Of a stretch of DNA of 64,000 bases, positions 33,831 to 44,200 are shown piece by piece. The translations under genes and the position numbers were made by a program. Position 1 is the stretch's first letter; every line of letters begins with the position of its first letter. Source of the stretch: Scenedesmus sp. ARA3 (taxonomy: Eukaryota > Chlorophyta > Chlorophyceae > Sphaeropleales > Scenedesmaceae); the NCBI GenBank assembly GCA_004335835.1, contig RWJK01001180.1, forward strand, positions 8,229 through 72,228. The letters run 5' to 3'. The notes under the pieces are model-generated. The model saw nothing but the letters and a program-made list of their open reading frames with translations. It had not been told where the DNA came from and searched no databases.

Positions 33831-35201
33831 CGTGAGTGCGCGTGGACAAGTGTCCCGTGGAGTGCTGTATAGGTTGAATTTAAACGCAGCAAAGAGTAAA
33901 GCAAGTTATTTGCGAATTGATATGATTTTGCGGACCAAGTCCATCCACTGATGAAAGCGCAGTTGCTGCAGAGTCGAAAGGGCACACGTTCCTATCTCGA
34001 GATAGGTGAGAAGGCTCATCCAGTAGAAAACACGCTCGATAGCACCTGGCATATGAGGCTGCACTGCAGCGCAGCAGCAGCAGTACCAGTACTAGAACAC
34101 CTGACAACTCACTGAACCACTAGCAACAAGGCAACTGGCAGCCAGAGGCCGGTACCAGCCACTTCTGATGCGTCTTGTTCCTTTAGTTTTTCAAGTTGTT
34201 CCTCTTGCTGGTTTTGCTGCTGTTGCAAGCCAGGTGCAAAGAGCACGGGGCCTGAGCGTTGCCACAGCATCTGTCGTTACCACCAACATTAGATGACGAA
34301 GCGCAATTTTGGGGCATGGTGAGATGCCTTGCTCTTCACACCTCATAAAAGTTATATCTTATGTGGTATTGATTGAAATTTAAGCGCATGCAGCATGCGC
34401 GTGCTGCTGCAGGTCTGGTATTCCTGTCAAATTTGCAAAAGTGCCAGCATGTACAAGCGGCTGACTTCAGGTAGATTGTCACTGTGAAATGAGTCTTCTG
34501 GGTCAAAACAAATTCGAATTTGTCTGCGCTGATGGCGCATTAACTACTTGGTTAAGAGTATGTGTACATATTTAAGCAGTATTTCTCATTGTGCCCAGGA
34601 ATTGACGCATAAATAGACTCTACTGCTGGTTTGCAGCTGCAACTTCACTGCAGCTTCACTGCAGTGGTTCTACGGCAAGCAACGGGCGCAGACAGCATGT
34701 GATTGCTCATACACAACAGATCAATAACCGAAAGACCAAATGCTCCACTCAACACAGGAGTGTGATCCCCCGTCAGGAGCCAGCTGCAGCCGCTCCGGGT
34801 CCATCGAAGTGTCTGCCAGTTGCCATGGGGTGGCTGCAGCGGTGCAAGCTGCTGATAGTCTCCAATGCCGCTGGATGGGTAAAATAGTTCTCTGCGACGC
34901 TCTTCAAGTCACCGAGCTGCAGACTGACAACACTGCACGCATGTTACCTTGGATCATTTACGGGGAGCAGCAGGCTAACTGAGGTGGACAACAGTAGCTG
35001 GTGCACACCACGTTTTCTGCAACTTCTGTGCAATTTGTCTGTTTCCAGGCATCATGACGACGCCGGGTAGCCCACCTTAGGCAGCAGCTGAGGCTAATTG
35101 TTCGCGTCTTCGCTGCTGCTGGCTTTCTGGTCAGCCAAGGCGCGCATACACCTTGGATTAAGCTTTAATAATTGAAACAGCTTGCTTGTAAGCATCGGTG
35201 G
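33831..35201. other. Divergent intergenic region
   Basis: 1.37 kb between a minus-strand and a plus-strand gene. It is low in CAG runs, AT-richer around 34330-34640, and contains no supportable gene. A palindrome at 33991-34006 is listed separately. Confidence 0.45.
33991..34006. repeat. 16-bp perfect palindrome
   Basis: CCTATCTCGAGATAGG is a perfect inverted repeat with no spacer, about 160 bp upstream of the small minus-strand gene. It could be a dimeric transcription-factor site; chance is also possible. Confidence 0.5.
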
Positions 35202-38200
35202 ATGCGGAGCTACGGGACCAGCAACGGAGGCCAAGCTGTTGAAGCCCTTCGTCGCAACGCGCACAGCGTGAGCATTCGCCGTTGCTTCGCTTATGTTGCT
35301 TTTTCAGACCCACCTCACTTCAGACAAGGCCGCTGGCGGCAGATCCTGCACTGAAATGGCAGCCTGCGTAGTTCAACAGTCAGCTGCAGTAGCACATGTG
35401 CTGTACAGGCACATGTGCTACTGCAGCTGACTGTTGAACTACGCAGGCTGCCATTGGTGGTACAGGCCTGTACAGCACTGCAGGCACAGGCATCGTGTGC
35501 CAACAGCAGCACTGGCATTGCTTCAGCACGTGCGTGAATGCCCAAAACCGTCACATAACATCCTTCATTGCTGTTTTTCAAGTGTTATGCCTGCTGTGTG
35601 TTGCAGGTGGCTGGCACTGGTATCAGCAGCACGTCCCACAGGACTGCAGCGCTGCCAGGCGTAGCGGTCATAGGCTTTCAGGGCAGCGGTGAGTGACCTT
35701 TTCACAACATGCTGCTCAGGGGAGAGCAAGGAGCCCTTGCACACGGTGTATTGCTTCTCCACACATTACGCTAGCTGGCATGGCCTCTGCACTGTGTGCC
35801 TTGCATAGTTGCTGCGAACTGTGGGAGGGTGCAGTATGACACACAGCCGTGCCACATGCCGTGTCAGGACTGCTTGCACATGCGGCTGTGATGCACAGGC
35901 TGGTAGCGTGTCATGCCACATGCAACAGAGCTGCATGCGACAAGCCCTGTGGGCAATGGGCATGCATGCAGCCGCTTGCACACATGCGCTGCATTGTATG
36001 CAGCACAGCTTGCACCCAGGCCCCAGGCACAACAATTCCCTGCCAGGCTGCATACAGGAGAGCTACTAGTAGTACATATACTGCATTTTGCGCATGTGTG
36101 CTGGGGGGGATGCGACAAATCACAGGACCACAATGTGCTTTGCTGAACGAATGAGCTGCCGCTGCACTGCGCAATGCGCCCCGACTGCACCTGCACCGCC
36201 TGCCAGGCAAGTCATCCACCATCAATGCGCTGATACGCCACTGGAACCACACAGCCCGGGGCAACAATGAAGATGCCTACATGGAGCAAGAGGTAAAACA
36301 TTACGGAGTTGCTCCAGCCATTGCTGTGTGTGATGAGCGCAGGCATGGTTTGTTTGCAGCGCATGCACGAGATCGTGCTACGTACAGCAGTGCACAATCC
36401 AACACCTGCTATGAGGCAGGCAGCAAGGAGTGCTTGCGCAACCCGGATCTGTTGTCCAAGGTAATCGTGCAGCTCACAGCCTTGCTGCGCACGCTTTATA
36501 CCCAGGTGCCATCCCTTATCCCCTCAATTGCTGCTGCTGCTGCGGCTGCTGCTGCTGCTGCTGCTGCTGCGGCTGCTGCTGCTGCGGCTGCTGCTGCTGC
36601 TGCTGCTGCTGCAGCTGGCCCAGCTGGAGTCATCCGGCATCAACTGGCTGCAGCTGCTGCAGTGTGACAGGGCCTACAGGGATGCTGACCCAGACTGCAG
36701 CAAGCAGGCACTGGTGAGCTGCCGGAATAGAGCCGGGGATGATCCATGACATCTGCTTCGTTGGTCCAGCTTTGCTTGAAGGTGCGCAGCCTTGCCTTGA
36801 CTGTGTAAAGTTGTCTTCACACAGCACTGCCGCAGTGCTACCCAGTTAGCCAGAAGTGCAGCATTACTCAGCATGTGCATTCATGTGGGTTCCAATGGCA
36901 GAGCAAGTATGTTCCTTTCTCCTGTCACTGCCTGTAGGATGAGTGCAACCGTGTGGTGCAATGGAGCGATGATGCAGCAGCAGCTGCTGGTGGTGCGGAG
37001 CTGCTGGGCTTTGCACAACAAGACACAGCGCAGGTTGCGCAGTGGGATGCACAGGCAGGCCTTGAGGGCCCCCGCCACCTGGGCCTTGCCAGGCTTGACT
37101 TTGATCCTCTCAAGGCTGACTACCTGGCTGCTACTGGCAACGAAGGCCACACATCCATCACCTCAGCGGCGTACGGACCTGGTGAGATGGGCTGCAAAAG
37201 AGAGATGGGGGGTTACATGTGGGTCCTGGCACCATCTTGATGTGTGCATTTCTGGCTGCATGCTTGTGCTGTGTGTCTCATCAGGGACAGCTGACACCAA
37301 CAACCCAACAGCACAGTCGTCGCCTCTTACCCGCATGTTAACACTGCCACTTTGTCCTGCTTCAAGCAAGAACAAGTTGTTCACCGCTGGCGCATATCTT
37401 ACTGCCTGTGTGTGCGCCTGTCGCACAGCCCCAGAGGAGAGCATAACGCCACCTCACCTGCTGTGTTGTGTATGTGTACACTTGCTGCCGCATGCTTTCA
37501 TCCCCGCATTTTCAGGCCCAGAGGAGAGCGTCACACTACCGCACATCTCCCCTGCGGCTGTGATGCGTGCATACCAAGCCCTGCAAGACGCGGCATCAAA
37601 AGCCCGGGACATCTGCAGACGCATCAGCCAGCAGCAGGACGCGGCTGCTGCTGCTGCTGCTGCCGAAGGCGACAGCAGCGATGACGAAGACCAAGTCAGC
37701 ATGGCAGATGCAACAAACTGCCTTCACAAGGAGCCTGTGCGCTTGGCGCTTCGGCTTCTGGGTCACTTTCAACCTGCAGAGCAGCTGAGGGCTTTGACAC
37801 ATATGATGCAGTTGCCTGGCCCTGTAACTTTTCCAAGTGCCCTGCGGGATGTGATGGGCTGCACGTACACGTACAGGTGCGCTCCAGCTTTTGACTCTGT
37901 GCTACCGATATTGTGTGTGTGATGCACTTTGCGTGTATGATTGCACTTGCACACTGTATTTGATGGCACCAAGCCTGCATAAGGAGCCAGTGCGCTTGGT
38001 ACTGCGGCTTCTGGGGCACTTTCAGCCTGCAGAGCAGCTGCGGGCCTTCACAGATATGATGCAGTCGCCCGGCCCTGTCAACTTCCCAAGCCGCCTGCGG
38101 GATGTGATGGGCTGCACATACACCAACAGGTGTGGGCCACAGCTGCTGGGGAAGGTACTGTTGGCATGGTATGCTGTGTGTTGAGCATGCACCATGCATG

Positions 38201-41200
38201 GTATGCTGTGTGCTTGCACTGTTGGTGTGTAGAAGCTGGATGGGTGCACATGTGCATTCTGCAGCAGAGCTGCAATGGGTATACGGCTGCAAGGGACGGC
38301 GGCTACCTCAGGCGCTGCGTGCGTGGGTGTGTGGTGTACGCGCTCTGCATGTGCGCTTGCACCTGCTCTTGCACTCTGTATTCAGCAGGCAAGGCAGCAG
38401 CAGCAGTAGCCACTGCTGTCCCTCTCATGTGTCTTGCAAGTCCATCACGCACCACATGCTGCTGTGCACCTGTACCTTCCATACTGTGCAAACCCCATGC
38501 TTGCTTCGGCACCAAGCACCAAGCACAAGTCAGTCTTTCTCAAACATCTGCGCTGCTCCTGCTGCTGCTTGTCTCCTGTGCACTCGCAACTCCCATCACC
38601 CCACACAGGCCCGCACAGCAAGCCGCTCCCATGCCCCCGCAGCTCTGGCGCACAACAAACAAAACCTGCTGTGCACATTCATTATCCCGACTGCGCATAC
38701 ACCCCTGTTCTTGCATCACACCAAACATAAAGTGATCACCCTTCCACATGTACGCTGCCCTGCTACTGCACATGTCTGCTGTGCACGGCAGGCTAGCACA
38801 ACAGGCCGCCCCCATGCCCCCACAGCTCTGGCGTGTCATCGCCAAGCGCCTGGCCCTAGTAATCCTGCAGCAAGGTGCCAGCAGCAGCTCTCCACCGCTG
38901 AGTCACTCATCTGCCTCCAGCTGGAGGATTGCTAGGGCCAGGCGCTTATCGGGAACCACAATTTGTCGTGCACTCACCCCATCCATATTGTGAAACTACC
39001 ACGCTTGCTTCAGCACCAAGTACCCAGCACAAATCAGTCCCCCTTACACATACGCGCTGCTCCTGCTGCTGCATTTCTCCTGTGCACTCGCCACTCCCTC
39101 CACCCCACACAGGCCAGCACAACAGGCCGCTCCCATGCCCCCGCAGCTCTGGCGCGTCCTAGCCAAGTGCCTATCCCTATCATTCCTGCAGCCAGCCTAC
39201 AACCCGCTGTGTGCAGCACTGCAGGGCTGCCGAGTTAGCCTGGGCAGTCCTGAGCAGTGTGGCATGCAGTGGTCACTCATGGACACTCGCGGCACTTCTA
39301 CCACATCAGCAGCACAGCTGCGCCACTTGGAGGCCCAGGGGCTCATGCCTGTGAGTGCAGCGCTGTTTCTGGTGGCGTCTTCGCCTGAGGGGGAGGCCTC
39401 GGCTGGTGACATGCATCAGCTGGCTAAGAGCATGCTGCTGGCGCCAGTGCTTAGAAGCCTAGCCAGCAGACCTGCTGCTGCTGCTGCAGCTGATGCTGCC
39501 CCTAGTGCGCCTGTGCCTGCAGCAGCTGGTGCTGCAGGTGCAACAGTTGGGCAGATCAGCAGACCTGCAGCTGCTGCCGCCGCTGCTGCTGCTGCTGCTA
39601 GTGCGGCGGTGCCTGCAGCAGCCAGCAGCGCCCAGCTGCCAATTGCGCTGGTGCTGCTTGGTGATAAGGTGTTTGCTGATGCCTTGTCAGCAGTGCGCAG
39701 AGCATACGACGCAGCGCGCACGGCGGCTGCAGCTGCTTGCCTGGGGCAGCTCATCACTCAGGATGATGCAGAGCGGCAGCTGCTGCGCTGCAGCCGCGGT
39801 GAAAGCCCCGACATACCTGCAGCGGCTGCACCAGACTTCAGTGCTGCTTGCTTTGCCCTGCAGCAGGCATGCCGCGTCCTGCAAGACAGGCAGCAGCGGG
39901 GTGAGCGCAACTTGCTGGGTCAGCTAGTGCAGCGGCTGCGCTGGCAGCCACAGTGCATGGGTGCTACTGAGGCAGCTATTGAGGCATGCATCGAGAGCTG
40001 CGTGCAAGTTATCACGCTGTACCCTCGCTGTGTATCAGGCAGCCACCCAGGCTTTCCGAAACTGGATGAGCAGCAGGGCGGCTACACCAGCTTGCAGGAT
40101 TTCCTGCAGCAGGTGGCAGATAGTGTGCAGGGACAAGCTGCAGAGCTTCAGCAGCTGCAGCAGCTGCAGGATCTGGCAGCGGCAGCGACAGCTGTCTTCA
40201 GAAGAGTGCCAGAGCTGTGCAGCATGGCGGCAAGTGCATCAGCAGCAGCAGGGGGTGCGGCTGGTGATCCAGAGCAGCTGCTGCAGCTGTTGCAGACGCA
40301 GCTACAGCCGCGTTGGGTGGCAAGCATTGAGCAGCTGTCAAATGCCATAGCTCCTGGCGGCCACTGCCATCGCCTGCTGCAGGGCGAGCTGTTACAGCAG
40401 CTGCAGCCGCAGCTGCAGCGCTGCACGCCAGAAGGCGCGGTGGCTGCTACGGTGCTGGCGTTTGCACCGGAGCTAGCACAGCAGCCGGATGTGGCTGCTG
40501 CTTTGCGGGCCAAGGGCTTGCTTGGCTTGCTGGACCATCCTGCTGCTGCAATGGTACTTGTGAGGTCTGGCGGGCGCAAGGGCTTGATCAAGGAGCTGAG
40601 GGAGTTGCTCATCCAAGGCATCAGCCGCCCGCCTGGGCAAGTGAGTATCACGCTTGATTGACAGTAGCTGGTGTGCTGTGGTTTTGCCTATCGTTGCGCT
40701 GTTGGTTCTAGTCTGCGGCAGGTTGCGTCGCTGTGGTGTGCTGTGTGCTGTTATATGCTTTGCCGACGCACTGCGGCATTGCTGTGCTTGCAGCCATGCG
40801 CTGCCTTGCACTTGTCACTTTACTGTGACTTACTGACCAAGGAGCTGAGGGAGCTGCTGATCCAAGGCATCAGCCGCCCGCCTGGGCAAGTGAGCAACAC
40901 CTTTTGTTGATATTTGCTGATTTGCTGTGGTTTGCCTATCGTAAGACTGCCGCAGGTGGCATCGCTGCTGTGTGCTCTGTGTTGTCAAATGCTTTGCATT
41001 GGTTTGCCGACGTACTGGTGTGTTGCTGTGCTTGCAGCCATGCGCTGCCTTGCACTGCCACGTCACTGTTGCTTACTGATCAAGAGGCTGAGGGAGCTGA
41101 TGATCCAAGGCACTAGCCGCCCGCCTGAGCAAGTGAGTACCGAGCTTCATTGCCAGTTCCTAGCGTTGTGTCGTTGGTTCCAGACTGCTGCAGGTGTCAA

Positions 41201-44200
41201 ACAAACCTTTCAATCGCCCTGCCTGCTGCTGCTGCTTGCAGGTTGTGAGCAAGCTGCAGATATTCTGCCACAATAAACAACAACAGCAGCAGCACGTCAC
41301 TCGCTTTTGGCAAGTGACACAAAGATCCATGCTGCTGTTGCTGCTGCTGCTGCGTGCAGGATATGAGCCAGCAGCCCGTGACGCTGCACTCCTGCGTATT
41401 TGCTGCCCTGCTGTCTGAAGCATGGAGCGACTCACCCGGCCTGAATGTGGACAGCCAGCTGCAGCTAGTGAGGGCAGCCTTGCAGGACAGCAGCAGCAGC
41501 AGCAGCAGCAGCAAAAGCAACAACCTCACATGCAAGGCTGCTGCAGAGAGGCTCTGCAGGACTGCTGAGCTGCCTCCCTTTGTAGAGCTAGGTGTGCAGC
41601 TTGCCGACAGCTTGGCAGTGAGCAGCAGTGATCTGGCAGGCCTCTCAGAGCTTCAGGCACTCTGTGTGAACAAGATGGTTGCGGCGCTGCAGCAGGCGCT
41701 GCTGGCAGTGCTGCAGCAGCAGCTGCAGCCAGTCTCTGCACTCAGCAAGCTACAAGCCAGTGCACAGGGAGAGCTGGAGGCAAGATTAGAGCAGCTGGTA
41801 AAGAGTGAGGTGTGCTCCAAGCTGGAACGCAGCCGAGGCTTCAACACTGCAAAGCGCCTGGATGCAGCACTGCAGCAGCTGCTTGCACCGCAAGCTCCTA
41901 CTGCCTCAGGCGTGGCATCAGCAGCAGCAGCACCAGCAGCAGCATCAGCATCAACCACATCAACAGCAGCAGCAGCAGCAGCAGCTCCGAGTGCTGCTGC
42001 TGCCGTGTGTGCAGATGTGCTGGCCAGCTGGCAGCTTGGCTTTGTCAACACACGGCAGCTGCAGGAGAGGGTGGAGCTGTTCCATCAGGGCTCAGGGCAA
42101 AGTGCTGCTGAGTTGTTGACTCAGGCTGCCTCGCCACTGCTTGCGCCACACCTGCTGGACGCTGTCATGCACACTGCTGCTGTGGTGGCAGCACAGCTGC
42201 CTGCCATGCGTGCTGCAGCTGAGAGCGGCTGCTTTCCTGCAGCTGCAAGGGCGTTTGAGCAGCTCTGCAGCAACCAGCTGGTGTGTAAGTTTGACAGGGC
42301 GTTTGAGGTGAGTTGCCTGGTGCTGGGTGCCTGATGCCCCGGTTGCTGCGTTGCCACAACGCATCTTTGTCTGTGTAGCTGCTGCTGCAATGTTGTGTTC
42401 ACATGCTGAGGCACAGTGTTTTCAAAGGTCTGCACAGTGAGGTTGCGGCAGCTGGCCTGTCAGCCGGTCATGCAGGAGTGCTATCTTCAGGTGCCGCAGG
42501 CAAAACTTCACTGTCAACAAACAAGCAGACATGCAAGACATCTTGCTCAACCTCACCCTGTTTGTTGCTGCTTCCTGTGCAGAGCACCGCCACAAGCCTG
42601 TCCAACACAACAGCTGGGCCAGGCGCACAGCTAGGGGGCACGCATGGCGCCGCACCCCGCCCCACCTACGACCTGGCACTGCTGCCGCAGCTGATCAGCA
42701 GGCTGCAGCTGCCTGCAGATGTTGTGGGATCTTTTCAACATTACCTGCACTCCATTCACAGCAGCAGAGGCATCACCATCACAGATGCTGTCATTCAGGA
42801 GGGCTGGGAGGCTTGGCAGGACAGGGGCAGGTGCCCTAGCATTCAGCTTCCAGCCCGGATGCTGGCACTGGCAGCAGACAAGCCAGAAGCCAACCAGCAG
42901 CAGCAGCAGCAGCAGCAGCAGCTAGGTTTGGGAGCAGAGGTGGCCGGCAGGCATGTAGCAGTCATCAACCTGCTTGCCTGGAACGCTCTCTGCGCACCTA
43001 GCAGCTCCAGTGCAACAGCAGCAGCAGCAGCAGGGCAAGGGAGCGAGGCAAGCAGCCTAGTGGCTCTCCAGCAGCAGCTAGCAGCAGCCACCCAAAGGCG
43101 AGCAGCAAACAGCAGCGCTGCTGCCGACACGCAGCCATTGCAGCCGCTGCAACTGAGCGGGCTGCATTTGGACCTGCTGTGTGTGTTTGCCAGCGGTGAC
43201 AGCAGCTTTGCTGACATCAGCAGTCAAAGGTTGACCATGTTTGACCAGCGCTACAGCTACCTCTGGCAGGTGGCTGCTGGCCTGCCTGGGCCAGCTTTCA
43301 AAACACAACCCAAGCCAGTAAAGCCAGGACAGTGGCTGGTGCTGACAGGCAGTGACATCGCACCGGCAGCCGCCGCCACAGCACATGCCGCAAGCCAGGC
43401 AAGCAGTGCAGCCGGCAGCAGCAGCACCAGCAGCAGCAGCAGGGTGTATGCGCGCGTGGTCAATGAGCAAGGTCCTGAGTGGCTTGTGGAGTATGGCACA
43501 GCCTTTGAGCGAGGCAGCTTGGTGCCACTGGGCACACTGAAGCTGAGCAAGGAGAAGGTGGGCGGCGGGTGCAAGATGTGCTGTGTGGGCCTGCAATGCT
43601 CTGACCTTGCAGCGATCATTGATCAGGCAGTGATTGTTGTAGGCTGCACGGTGCATACGCGGACTGTTGCAGTGTGCATGTTTCGCGCTCTGGCAGGTTG
43701 GTGCATGGCGGGCTGATAGCTCTGCAGGTTTCCTGCTATGCTGGAATTGTGCCATGCCACCAAGACCACCTTTCTGATTGTGTGCTGGTCAGCTGTCACG
43801 CAGCTTCAGCATACACAATGCCCTTAGGATGATGTGGCGTCTCCGTGGCTGCCTGCCTGTCTGCCTCTCTGTCTGCCTGCCTGCCTGCCATGTATGCCCA
43901 TAGGTGCTGCTAGCTCAGATCCCTGGAGTATGCACGACCGCCAGCCGCTGCTTCCTGAACCCCCGGCAGCTGCAGAAGCTGCTCACAGTGCAGCCCCTCT
44001 CCGCCATTGAGGCTGCTCTGCGGGCATTCTGCCATGAGCTGCAGTGGCTGGAGCTGCCGCTGGATGACACGCGCCCGCTGCTGCAGCGTGTGTACGGGGG
44101 TGATGTGCTGGGGCCGGGCTGGCAGATGCACGTCGTGGCCAGGACATGCGGCATGGGGCAGGTGGGCAAATCTTTGATGCTGCTTACAGGAGACTGGATG

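Noticed and set aside
36293..36359. An intron between 36292 and 36360 in the GTPase gene
   Set aside because: Splicing there would put the next segment out of frame, whereas reading through keeps one open frame (YMEQEVKHYG...CYEAGSKECLRNPDLLSK), so a single exon 36207-36460 is preferred.
43848..43903. CTGC/CTGT microsatellite as a mobile element end
   Set aside because: It is a simple repeat immediately before the predicted acceptor at 43904 and has no inverted or target repeats.
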